From NCBI GenBank assembly GCA_023391175.1, contig JAEWBL010000671.1, forward strand, positions 1-5,667: DNA of 5,667 bases. Reading direction: 5' to 3'. The notes beneath the pieces are model-generated. The model was given only the letters and a program-made list of their open reading frames with translations. It had not been told where the DNA came from and ran no database searches. Positions 1 through 5,667 of this stretch are shown piece by piece (within the stretch, counting starts at the first letter, position 1; every line of letters begins with the position of its first letter). A program made the position numbers and the translations under genes. The DNA is from Pseudomonadota bacterium. Lineage in GTDB: Bacteria; Pseudomonadota; Alphaproteobacteria; Rhizobiales; Xanthobacteraceae.

Positions 1-927
1 CGGATCGCGCATCGACGCGAACGTTTCCAAGACGCTCTGAGCCTGCTCCTCCAGCAGCATCGGATCGAAACCCGCACGCTCTATCACGTCATAAGCCGCT
101 TCGAGCCGTTCCACGACCGAAAGCTGAGCAGCCATATTTCTCGTTATATGGATCGCCGGAGAAACATAGAACACAAGTATGACCGCGACCACACTACCGA
201 TAATCATTTCCCTCAAGAGATTTATACGAACTGAACTGTTCGCAACCACGAGCCCGACCGCGATCACGTTCGCGACAAAGGTGGCTTTCACATTGGCTGC
301 GACAGACGTAAGCATGACGACGCCGAGCATCACGCCAAGAAGGCCCAAGCCGCGCTGGGTGCGGTTCTCGCGCGAGAACACATACGATGCCTGGCACACA
401 AGGCCGAACGTGGTGACGAAAATGAAGGAGCCAAAAAAACCAATGCCTTCCCCCGAGTCCACCGCCGCTTGCGTCGCTTGAGGACGCAGGATGATGTGGA
501 GCAGGTCGAACATCGTGCCGATGGGGAACACTACCAACGCCAAAAAACGCAGGTTTTCCGGCACGAGAAGCGGAGCCCTCACGCCAAGCACGAACTTCGG
601 CATGTTCCTCGAAAAGAAATAACCGCAGAATATCGACAGGAAGCCAATCAGATTGACTGAGCTCGATTCAATGGGACTTACCAAATTTTCGTCAACCGAT
701 TGACCGAGAAGCGTTTTAACGATCAATGTAAAATAACCGGAATATAAAATTATATTGATAATGATGACATCTGCGGGAAGGAACGCCTTCACTTCAAAGA
801 CAAAAAATGCAAAACAAGAAATGGCCGTGAGAGTGAACAGAACGAAGAGATCAGCACCCATCGCAACCTGAACCACCACAAGGCAGAACAGGACCCCAAA
901 ATATACCAGTTTAGCGATCGACTTCAT
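1..927 (-). CDS. Multi-pass membrane protein, probable Wzy-like repeat-unit polymerase (C-terminus off window)
   Basis: The reading frame is open from ATG at 927 to the window edge: 309 codons, no stop, so the C-terminus is missing. The translation begins MKSIAKLVYFGVLFCLVVVQ. By eye it has about nine hydrophobic helices, near residues 5-22, 25-44, 52-72, 88-105, 126-145, 162-182, 192-208, 214-231 and 238-257. A more polar, acidic stretch follows from about 260, including residues 272-305. An AGGA with a 7-base spacer precedes the ATG, 22 bases after the glycosyltransferase stop. Many helices, very low sequence conservation and a position at the end of a sugar-nucleotide and glycosyltransferase operon suggest an O-antigen/exopolysaccharide polymerase of the inner membrane. 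I see no family-defining motif, so a flippase or other polysaccharide membrane protein remains possible. GC content is visibly lower than in the upstream genes, especially in the first 80 codons. Membrane nature is confident; function is inferred from context. Confidence 0.8.
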   Translation of the reverse strand, partial: MKSIAKLVYFGVLFCLVVVQVAMGADLFVLFTLTAISCFAFFVFEVKAFLPADVIIINIILYSGYFTLIVKTLLGQSVDENLVSPIESSSVNLIGFLSIFCGYFFSRNMPKFVLGVRAPLLVPENLRFLALVVFPIGTMFDLLHIILRPQATQAAVDSGEGIGFFGSFIFVTTFGLVCQASYVFSRENRTQRGLGLLGVMLGVVMLTSVAANVKATFVANVIAVGLVVANSSVRINLLREMIIGSVVAVILVFYVSPAIHITRNMAAQLSVVERLEAAYDVIERAGFDPMLLEEQAQSVLETFASMRDP

Positions 928-949
928 CAAATCGTCCTGCTGAGATAGT

Positions 950-2203
950 CTACCTGCCCTGAGCCAGTCCCGTAAGTTGCTCGACCTCCCCGCTGGGATG
1001 GAAAAGGACGCCCTCCAGGACATCCATTGCGGCTTTTTCCGACAATGTCATGGCCAACGCGATGCGCCGATCTTCGGCATCCGCGACGGCGCCGGCCGCG
1101 TGGCAACGGATGGCCTCCACCATGGCAGATGGATCCCCCGGCGTCACGAGGGTCGCCGCGCCGACCAGGAAGTCGGCAAGTTCGGTGCCCGGCTCGGCCG
1201 TGACCAGGATCGGCCGTCCACTCGCAAGCATGCCGCCGAGCTTGGACGGCAGCACCAGATCCGCCGCGCTGGCCTGCTGCGGCAGGAGGTGCAGGTCGCA
1301 CAGGCTGAGAAACTCCGGCAGGCGGGCATAGGGCTGGAACGGCAGGAAATGCACGTTGGGAAGGCCGGCGGCCTGCCGCTGGAGGTCCGCCAGCGAAGGC
1401 CCCTCGCCGGCGATGGCGAAGACGATGTCGGAGCGGTCCGCCAGCTGTCGTGCCGCCTCGATCACCACGTCGAGCCCCTGCTTGGGGCCGATGTTGCCGG
1501 AGTAGAGCGCAACGAAGGCATCGCGCGGCAGGCCAAGCTCCTCGCGATAGGCATAGGCCGTCGGAAGGGGGCGAACGTGGCCGAGATCGACCCAGTTGCG
1601 CACCAGGGCAATGCGCTCTTCGGGAATGCCCTTCTCGGCGATCCGCTCCGCCATGCGCTGCGAGATGGTGACGATGGTGTCGAAGCGCGACAGGCAGAAA
1701 CGCTCGAACGCCGCCGCGAGCCGCTTCAGCCCCCCTGCCCCGCCGAGATGCCCCACCGCGAAGGCCGCATCCACTTCCAGATCCTGCACATGCAGCACGG
1801 TGCGCGCGCCGGTGAGCCAGGCCGAGAGGAGCACGAACGGCGCCGCAAAAAGCGTCGGCTCGATGGAAAGCACCGTGTCCGGGCGTCGGCGCAGCGCCCG
1901 CCACAGCGTCACGGGGGCCGAAGAGGCAGCGAACGACATGGGCGCGATCAGGCGCCAGATGCCGCCCATCGCGGACCTGACCAGGACGGGACAGCGATAG
2001 AGCCGTGCGCCGTCCCGCTCCTCGGTGGAGTAGCGGTTGCGGTAGGGGGCCTTCACCGTCCAGCCGGGGTAATGGGGCGGCGCGGTGACCACCTCCACCT
2101 CATGGCCTCGGCCAACCATGAGCGCCACCAGCTCTCCGGTGTATTTGCCGCAGCCGGTAAGCTCCGGCGCATGGTTCATGGCGGAGACGAGAAGCTTGCC
2201 CAT
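950..2203 (-). CDS. wcaI: WcaI-like family-4 glycosyltransferase, possibly a fucosyltransferase
   Basis: This 417-residue cytoplasmic or membrane-associated GT-B enzyme transfers a sugar from a nucleotide donor to a growing lipid-linked oligosaccharide. It matches E. coli WcaI as I remember it along its whole length: NHAPELTGCGKYTGELV at 10-26 and TAPPHYPGW at 40-48 (N-terminal acceptor domain), ARTVLHVQDLEVDA at 133-146, SGNIGPKQGLDVVIEAA at 235-251, and the C-terminal donor-site region with LVLPSKLGGMLASGRP at 316-331 followed by TAEPGTEL. The ATG at 2203 is chosen because it starts at the family's conserved MGKLLVSAMNHAPELTG and lies 31 bases after the synthase stop. An ATG at 2269 would add 22 unlike residues and overlap the preceding gene. 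The Shine-Dalgarno sequence is weak (GGACGGA). In colanic acid synthesis WcaI is reported to add fucose; with GDP-fucose genes next door the same donor is plausible here, but specificity cannot be read from sequence. Confidence 0.9.
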   Translation of the reverse strand: MGKLLVSAMNHAPELTGCGKYTGELVALMVGRGHEVEVVTAPPHYPGWTVKAPYRNRYSTEERDGARLYRCPVLVRSAMGGIWRLIAPMSFAASSAPVTLWRALRRRPDTVLSIEPTLFAAPFVLLSAWLTGARTVLHVQDLEVDAAFAVGHLGGAGGLKRLAAAFERFCLSRFDTIVTISQRMAERIAEKGIPEERIALVRNWVDLGHVRPLPTAYAYREELGLPRDAFVALYSGNIGPKQGLDVVIEAARQLADRSDIVFAIAGEGPSLADLQRQAAGLPNVHFLPFQPYARLPEFLSLCDLHLLPQQASAADLVLPSKLGGMLASGRPILVTAEPGTELADFLVGAATLVTPGDPSAMVEAIRCHAAGAVADAEDRRIALAMTLSEKAAMDVLEGVLFHPSGEVEQLTGLAQGR

Positions 2204-2234
2204 GATATTCCGTCCGTGACCCGTGCCCGCCGCT

Positions 2235-3191
2235 TCAGCTCGCGGCCCGGAGAGCGCCCTGGTTCTCAAGGAACCAGCGGTAGCTCGCCGCGATGCCGTC
2301 GCGAAGCGGGATGGACGGCGTCCAGCCGAGCGCCCGCAGGCGATCGGCGCTCATCAGCTTGCGTGGCGTGCCATCGGGCTTGGAAAGGTCGTGCACGATC
2401 TCGCCGGTAAAGCCCACCACGTCGCAGACCGTGCGGGTCAGCTCCAGGATGGTCACGTCGTCGCCCGAGCCCACGTTGACGTGGGTGTCGCCCGAATAGA
2501 CCTTCATCAACAGCACGCAGGCGTCGGCGCAATCGTCCACATGCAGGAACTCGCGACGGGGCGTGCCCGTGCCCCACATGACGATTTCCTTGTCGCCGCG
2601 CAGCTTCGCCTCATGCGCCTTGCGAATGAGCGCCGGCATCACGTGGCTGGAATTGAGGTCGAAATTGTCGCCCGGCCCGTAGAGGTTGGTCGGCATGGCC
2701 GAGATGAAGTCGCTGCCATGCTGGCGCCGGTAGGCCTGCGCCAGCTTGATGCCCGCGATCTTGGCGACCGCATACCACTCGTTGGTGGGCTCCAGCGGTC
2801 CCGTCAGCAGGGACTCCTCGGTGATGGGCTGCGGCGCCATCTTGGGGTAGATGCACGACGAGCCGAGGAACAGCAGCTTCTCCACACCGAAGCGATGGGA
2901 CGCCTCGATGATGTTCGCCTCGATCATCAGGTTGTCGTAGAGGAAATCGGCCGGATAGGTGTCGTTGGCGAGAATGCCGCCGACCTTGGCCGCGGCGAGG
3001 AACACCGCGTCCGGACGGGTCCGCTCCACGAAGGCGCGGACGGCGGACTGATCCTTCAGGTCCACCTCCGCGCGCGAGGCGGTGACGACCTCGCATCCCT
3101 CACCCGCCAGGCGCCGCACGATGGCCGAGCCCACCATGCCGCGATGGCCGGCGACCCAGACTTTCTTGCCCTCGAGCGCGTAGGATCCCAT
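2235..3191 (-). CDS. fcl: GDP-L-fucose synthase (GDP-4-keto-6-deoxymannose 3,5-epimerase/4-reductase)
   Basis: This cytoplasmic NADPH-dependent enzyme (also called WcaG) epimerises GDP-4-keto-6-deoxy-D-mannose at C3 and C5 and reduces C4, giving GDP-L-fucose. The 318-residue protein is full length for the family. Its extended-SDR features are visible: the nucleotide-binding GHRGMVG at 15-21, the LGSSCIYP block at 109-116, and Y140-x3-K144 in [11 protein letters not shown]. By alignment with E. coli, Ser111, Tyr140 and Lys144 form the catalytic triad, while Cys113 and His183 (in NSSHV) match the acid/base pair used in epimerisation, so it should be active. [13 protein letters not shown] at 166-178 and RREFLHVDD at 212-220 are also typical. 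The start ATG comes one base after the gmd stop (TGAGATG), with AAGGA about 8 bases upstream inside the gmd end, indicating translational coupling to gmd. Confidence 0.96.
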   Translation of the reverse strand: MGSYALEGKKVWVAGHRGMVGSAIVRRLAGEGCEVVTASRAEVDLKDQSAVRAFVERTRPDAVFLAAAKVGGILANDTYPADFLYDNLMIEANIIEASHRFGVEKLLFLGSSCIYPKMAPQPITEESLLTGPLEPTNEWYAVAKIAGIKLAQAYRRQHGSDFISAMPTNLYGPGDNFDLNSSHVMPALIRKAHEAKLRGDKEIVMWGTGTPRREFLHVDDCADACVLLMKVYSGDTHVNVGSGDDVTILELTRTVCDVVGFTGEIVHDLSKPDGTPRKLMSADRLRALGWTPSIPLRDGIAASYRWFLENQGALRAAS

Positions 3192-3192
3192 C

Positions 3193-4275
3193 TCAGGCTT
3201 CCTTCATGACGGTCGAGGTCTGCATCACCTTGAGGTCTTCGGCGACCATCTCGCGGCAGAGTTCGCGCACCGACGTCTCGTGGGTCCAGCCGAGCTTCTC
3301 GTGGGCCTTCTTGGGGTTGCCGATGAGGAGGTCCACCTCGGTCGGGCGGAAGTAGCGGGGATCGACCTCGACGAGGCACCGGCCCGACTGCGTGTCATAG
3401 CCCTTCTCGTCCACGCCGCTGCCGCGCCATTCCAGCGCAATGCCCACGTCCTCGAAGGCCCACTGCACGAACTGGCGCACCTCGGTGGTCTCGCCGGTGG
3501 CCAGCACGTAGTCGTCCGCCGCCTCCTGCTGCAGGATCAGCCACATGCCGCGCACATACTCGCGCGCATGACCCCAGTCGCGCTTGGCGTCGAGATTGCC
3601 GAGATAGAGCTTCTGCTGCTTGCCGTGCCGGATGGCGGCGACGGCGCGGGTGATCTTGCGGGTCACGAAGGTCTCGCCGCGCAGCGGGCTCTCGTGGTTG
3701 AACAGGATGCCGTTGGAGGCATGAATGCCGTAGGCCTCGCGGTAGTTCACCACGATCCAGTAGGCGTAGAGCTTGGCGGCCGCATAGGGGCTGCGGGGAT
3801 AGAAGGGGGTGGTCTCCGACTGGGGCACTTCCTGCACGAGCCCGTACAGCTCGGACGTGGAGGCCTGGTAGAAGCGCGTCTTCTTTTCCAGCCCCAGGAT
3901 GCGGATGGCCTCCAGCAGACGCAGGGCGCCGATGGCGTCGGCATTCGCGGTGTATTCCGGCGTCTCGAACGACACCTGCACATGGCTCTGCGCGGCGAGG
4001 TTGTAGATCTCGTCCGGCTGACACTGCTGCACCACCCGGATCAGGTTGGTGGAATCCGTCATGTCGCCATAGTGCAGGACGAACCGCGGGTCGGACTCGT
4101 GCGGATCCTGATAGATGTGCTCGATGCGCCCCGTGTTGAAGGACGAAGAGCGGCGCTTGATGCCGTGGACGGTGTATCCCTTCTCGAGCAGCAACTCTGC
4201 CAGGTAGGCGCCATCTTGACCGGTCACGCCGGTGAGAAGAGCCACCTTGCCATTGGACGGAACCTTCACGGACAT
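3193..4275 (-). CDS. gmd: GDP-mannose 4,6-dehydratase
   Basis: This cytoplasmic NADP-dependent enzyme converts GDP-D-mannose to GDP-4-keto-6-deoxy-D-mannose, the first committed step to GDP-L-fucose and also to GDP-rhamnose or perosamine-type sugars. The 360-residue protein is the usual family length. It shows the Rossmann motif [11 protein letters not shown] at 15-25, [16 protein letters not shown] at 40-55, [13 protein letters not shown] at 92-104, catalytic Thr140 and Glu142 in ASTSELYG, and Tyr164-x3-Lys168 in [32 protein letters not shown] at 192-210 and [17 protein letters not shown] at 225-241 are hallmark blocks. All catalytic residues are present. GAGG with a 6-base spacer precedes the ATG. 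It is the first sugar gene after the leader carrying the ops-like element, and the fucose synthase gene follows after one base, which points to fucose as the end product. Confidence 0.97.
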   Translation of the reverse strand: MSVKVPSNGKVALLTGVTGQDGAYLAELLLEKGYTVHGIKRRSSSFNTGRIEHIYQDPHESDPRFVLHYGDMTDSTNLIRVVQQCQPDEIYNLAAQSHVQVSFETPEYTANADAIGALRLLEAIRILGLEKKTRFYQASTSELYGLVQEVPQSETTPFYPRSPYAAAKLYAYWIVVNYREAYGIHASNGILFNHESPLRGETFVTRKITRAVAAIRHGKQQKLYLGNLDAKRDWGHAREYVRGMWLILQQEAADDYVLATGETTEVRQFVQWAFEDVGIALEWRGSGVDEKGYDTQSGRCLVEVDPRYFRPTEVDLLIGNPKKAHEKLGWTHETSVRELCREMVAEDLKVMQTSTVMKEA

Positions 4276-4397
4276 TTATCGCCTCACTGTGTGCTGAAGG
4301 CTCGGCAGCGGCCCGGCCCCCAAAGTGCCCCCAACTCATGACCGTCCCAGCGAGGCCGGTGGTCATCCCAAAACCTTCCGCACGGGTCCCTGCTCAC

Positions 4398-4411
4398 GCG
4401 CACCAGTGCGC
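4398..4411 (-). repeat. Tight inverted repeat in the leader
   Basis: Perfect 6-base arms GCGCAC and GTGCGC are separated by two bases. As RNA this could form a 5-pair stem with a four-base loop. The upstream sequence GTGCG at 4425-4421 could pair instead with CGCAC of the first arm (4410-4406), so two alternative folds are possible. Function is unknown. Confidence 0.35.
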
Positions 4412-4440
4412 CGACAGGAACGCACACCGATGCAAATCCG

Positions 4441-4453
4441 GCATGCTACCGCA
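4441..4453 (-). promoter_or_regulatory. ops-like element (RfaH recruitment/pause site)
   Basis: The transcript-sense sequence is TGCGGTAGCATGC. It matches the enterobacterial ops element GGCGGTAGCGTGC at 11 of 13 positions, including the core GGTAGC that RfaH reads in the non-template strand. The two differences are the first base and G to A at the tenth base. It lies 165 bases ahead of the gmd start and 80 bases after the stop of the NusG/RfaH-type gene, which is the natural candidate to bind it. Function is inferred from similarity and context. Confidence 0.6.
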
Positions 4454-4461
4454 CTTCGGGT

Positions 4462-4480
4462 GAAACGACAGCGTCGTCCC
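4462..4480 (-). other. RNA hairpin just upstream of the ops-like element
   Basis: In transcript sense the arms GGGACGAC and GTCGTTTC flank a GCT loop. Five Watson-Crick pairs (ACGAC/GTCGT) sit next to the loop, followed by two G-U pairs and one G-C pair. The 3' arm ends 8 bases before the ops-like site, so the hairpin would emerge behind a polymerase paused there. No T-run follows, so it is not a simple intrinsic terminator. Confidence 0.4.
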
Positions 4481-4494
4481 GCCCGACTTCATCC

Positions 4495-4518
4495 CGCACG
4501 CCACCCGTTATGCGTGCG
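4495..4518 (-). other. GC-rich RNA hairpin after the NusG-paralogue gene
   Basis: Perfect 7-base arms CGCACGC and GCGTGCG enclose a 10-base loop on the transcribed sense, 15 bases after the stop codon of the NusG paralogue. The sequence that follows is G-rich rather than T-rich, so it lacks the tail of an intrinsic terminator. It could protect the mRNA end, cause pausing, or be part of the leader control. Confidence 0.4.
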
Positions 4519-4533
4519 CAAATCCGAGTAAAC

Positions 4534-5061
4534 TCAACCCGCCGGGACGAGCATTTCTCGGTCAATACTCAATCGTACGCTACCATTCATCACCGACAGG
4601 AGTAACGCGACGCGCCCCCGAGCATCCAGTCTTTCGAGAACGCCAAGGCCGCCCGAAAACGGACCCGAGATCAGGCGCACCGGATCACCCTGCCTCAGGT
4701 CGTAGTCGACCACGGTGATGCCATCCGCGGCGGTCGCCTCCACCATGGCTTCCACAACGCCCTGAGGGACCGGCTGCGGACGGTCGCGGGCCATGACGAG
4801 GCCCGAGACACCGATGGTGCCGTTGATGGAGCGCCAGCGATCACGCGCAGGATCGAAGAAGGCAAAGCCATAGCGGGGAAACATGCACGCCCGGACAGTC
4901 TCGGTCCGGCGGGCGTGCCGCCGCGTCTCCCAGATCCGGGGGAAGAACACCTCGAAGCCCTGACGATCAAGCTGCTCCTGCGCCACCGCTTCCATGCGCG
5001 GGAGCGTATAGATCACATGCCAGCGCGATCCGGCGGACATGAGGGAGGAAGGAAACGTCAT
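4534..5061 (-). CDS. RfaH/NusG-type transcription elongation (antitermination) factor
   Basis: This is a specialised NusG paralogue expected to ride on RNA polymerase and suppress pausing and termination in a polysaccharide operon. From ATG 5061 it has 175 residues. An NGN domain spans about 13-107: RWHVIYTLPRMEAVAQEQLDRQ, then MFPRYGFAFFDP at 60-71 (RfaH: LFPNYLFVEFDP) and INGTIGVSGLV at 79-89 (RfaH: INATRGVSHFV). A KOW domain spans about 123-170, with GDPVRLISGPFSGGLGVLE. Length is close to RfaH (162). By hand alignment, RfaH residues Arg73 and His20, which contribute to ops binding, are Ile83 and Gln30 here, so DNA contacts may differ. Start choice is uncertain: ATG 5040 gives a start nearer the domain, TTG 5145 a longer one, and none has a clear ribosome site. 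As first gene of the operon, upstream of an ops-like leader, it probably acts on its own operon. I do not assign rfaH because orthology is unproven. Confidence 0.88.
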   Translation of the reverse strand: MTFPSSLMSAGSRWHVIYTLPRMEAVAQEQLDRQGFEVFFPRIWETRRHARRTETVRACMFPRYGFAFFDPARDRWRSINGTIGVSGLVMARDRPQPVPQGVVEAMVEATAADGITVVDYDLRQGDPVRLISGPFSGGLGVLERLDARGRVALLLSVMNGSVRLSIDREMLVPAG

Positions 5062-5350
5062 TGCCGTGAATCTATCTCGCCCACGCGCTTGACCAATTCG
5101 CTCAGCGAGACATCGCTCGATGTCGGACGAAGGAGCCTCCAGCAACGAAGACCCACGCCACCCTCAACCGATACGCCCGCCCCCGGCGCTTTGTCGGCAC
5201 ACACCAACCCGACCCGCCAACATAGACGGACCCTCTGGGCGCCCCGCACGCTTAGCATTCGGGCCATGCCGACAAGACGACGAATTACGTAGATTTCCAT
5301 AGGCGATGCGCATTTATTTTGCAATGCAGAAAATTGGGCAGATATTAAAT

Positions 5351-5373
5351 ATGCAGCAAATTCAATAAATTGA
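5351..5373. repeat. Small palindrome and repeat in the AT-rich promoter zone
   Basis: TCAATAAATTGA (5362-5373) has perfect 5-base arms around AA. It abuts the second copy of the near-repeat ATGCAG(A/C)AAATT. This could be a regulator-binding site for the leftward operon; no known operator was recognised. Confidence 0.25.
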
Positions 5374-5531
5374 GACTGACGCACCAAGCCACCGACCGCC
5401 TCGATACGCTTTCATTGCGCACCGCACCACCGCCTCAACACTTACCTTGGGATCCCCCGAAGCGAACACGCTATGCCGCGAGACGCCCGCGAGCACTGAC
5501 TGACGCAAATTTCGCAAAAAGCAAAGAAGAC

Positions 5532-5553
5532 CCGGTTCAGGGACCCTAGCCGG
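5532..5553. repeat. Imperfect inverted repeat upstream of the possible rightward gene
   Basis: CCGGTTCAGGG and CCCTAGCCGG flank a single A. Outer CCGG pairs with CCGG and inner AGGG with CCCT, with one mismatch and one extra base between. It lies about 60 bases upstream of the possible plus-strand start at 5615, so an operator is possible. No T-run follows on either strand. Confidence 0.3.
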
Positions 5554-5614
5554 AAAGTAGAAAAATCCACCTGCGACAGATTGGCAGCCAGTACCACACC
5601 CATAGGTAGGCAGG

Positions 5615-5667
5615 ATGAACCACCGATATTTTCAAGGCACTATCGAGAACCAGTCGGCAGCACAGAT
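5615..5667 (+). CDS. Possible start of a divergent gene (partial, runs off window)
   Basis: The first ATG after an in-frame TAG (5603-5605) opens a frame of 17 codons to the window edge, reading MNHRYFQGTIENQSAAQ. A purine-rich TAGG sits 4 bases upstream and AGG directly abuts the ATG, which is an acceptable ribosome site. The fragment is too short to recognise. Its place, head-to-head with a polysaccharide operon across a long spacer, would suit another polysaccharide or regulatory gene. It may be a chance frame. Confidence 0.35.
   Translation, partial: MNHRYFQGTIENQSAAQ

Larger units (their letters stand above)
4276..4533 (-). promoter_or_regulatory. Operon leader between the NusG paralogue and gmd
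   Basis: This 258-base untranslated stretch is long for a gap inside an operon whose other gaps are 1 to 31 bases. Reading along the transcript it holds a CG-rich hairpin (4518-4495), a second hairpin (4480-4462), an ops-like sequence (4453-4441), a tight inverted repeat (4411-4398), and finally the gmd ribosome site. The 9-mer CGGATTTGC occurs twice, just before the first hairpin (4526-4518) and just after the ops-like site (4440-4432). No classic terminator with a T-run was seen, and no convincing promoter. The likely role is conditional elongation control; this is inference from layout. Confidence 0.55.
5062..5614. promoter_or_regulatory. Gene-poor, probably divergent regulatory region
   Basis: No convincing gene lies in these 553 bases. 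An AT-rich core (about 5290-5372) contrasts with GC-rich flanks and is the likely promoter zone for the leftward operon, although I could not fix a -35/-10 pair. A weak candidate on the minus strand is TTGCAA, 17 bases, TATGGA, ending near 5296. The core has a near-repeat ATGCAGAAAATT (5324-5335) and ATGCAGCAAATT (5351-5362), 27 bases apart, and a small palindrome TCAATAAATTGA. The 10-mer GACTGACGCA occurs at 5374-5383 and 5498-5507. An inverted repeat lies at 5532-5553. A minus-strand frame 5387-5058 is open but does not look like a protein. Confidence 0.45.

Noticed and set aside
1..135. Separate gene starting at ATG 135 on the minus strand
   Set aside because: This ATG is in the same open frame as the membrane protein that starts at 927, so it is an internal methionine (residue 265), not a new gene.
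940..956. ops-like GGTAG between the glycosyltransferase and membrane-protein genes
   Set aside because: Only the GGTAG core matches; the next bases (ACT) do not fit, and it overlaps the TAG stop codon.
977..2410. 477-codon open frame on the plus strand opposite the glycosyltransferase
   Set aside because: It is antisense to a gene with strong family motifs; its composition (rich in Arg, Gly, His) is what GC-rich antisense frames give. Similar long antisense frames opposite gmd and fcl (2223-3209, 3280-4341) were dropped for the same reason.
4394..4492. 32-residue open frame in the leader (MKSGGTTLSFHPKCGSMPDL...)
   Set aside because: A leader peptide is conceivable, but the only upstream G-rich sequence lies within the hairpin arm, there is no run of a regulatory amino acid, and the frame covers the ops-like site. 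Without conservation data it is not supported.
4495..4518. Intrinsic terminator after the NusG paralogue
   Set aside because: The stem is good, but a G-rich sequence follows instead of a T-run, so it is listed only as a hairpin.
5058..5387. Minus-strand open frame of 109 codons ending in an ATGA overlap with the NusG-paralogue start
   Set aside because: It starts with TTG (an internal ATG lies at 5300), has no ribosome site at either, and the protein has no recognisable domain or consistent codon bias. It also runs through the AT-rich promoter-like core. The overlap may be chance, though it is noted with the start-site finding.
1..5667. CRISPR array, tRNA, rRNA, insertion sequence or transposase
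   Set aside because: No regular repeat-spacer pattern, tRNA-like fold, rRNA sequence or transposase motif was seen on either strand.

Overview
The window is an edge of an envelope or extracellular polysaccharide locus from a high-GC Gram-negative bacterium. GC-rich codon use and the style of the GDP-mannose 4,6-dehydratase and GDP-fucose synthase suggest an alphaproteobacterium, perhaps Rhizobiales/Hyphomicrobiales. That placement is inference, because no rRNA or marker gene is present.

All well-supported genes lie on the minus strand and read from right to left as one probable operon. They are an RfaH/NusG-type elongation factor (about 5061-4534), a 258-base leader (4533-4276), gmd (4275-3193), the GDP-L-fucose synthase gene (3191-2235, one base after gmd), a WcaI-like family-4 glycosyltransferase (2203-950), and a multi-pass membrane protein (927 to beyond the left edge). 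The membrane protein is likely a repeat-unit (Wzy-type) polymerase. It has no stop codon in the window, so its reading frame is open right to the edge.

The genes fit together. Gmd and the synthase convert GDP-D-mannose to GDP-L-fucose. The glycosyltransferase belongs to a family linked to fucose-containing colanic acid and probably adds a sugar, plausibly fucose, to a lipid-linked repeat unit. The membrane protein would polymerise or otherwise handle that unit. The NusG paralogue probably helps RNA polymerase read through this long operon.

The most interesting feature is in the leader between the NusG paralogue and gmd. On the transcribed sense it carries GCGGTAGCATGC (4452-4441), a close match to the enterobacterial ops element (GGCGGTAGCGTGC) through which RfaH is recruited. 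Two predicted RNA hairpins precede it. This suggests a self-contained antitermination module in which the first gene encodes the factor and the recruitment site sits just downstream, ahead of the sugar genes.

The right end (5062-5614) is a gene-poor, probably divergent regulatory region with an AT-rich core, short repeats and an inverted repeat. A possible plus-strand gene begins at 5615 and runs off the window.
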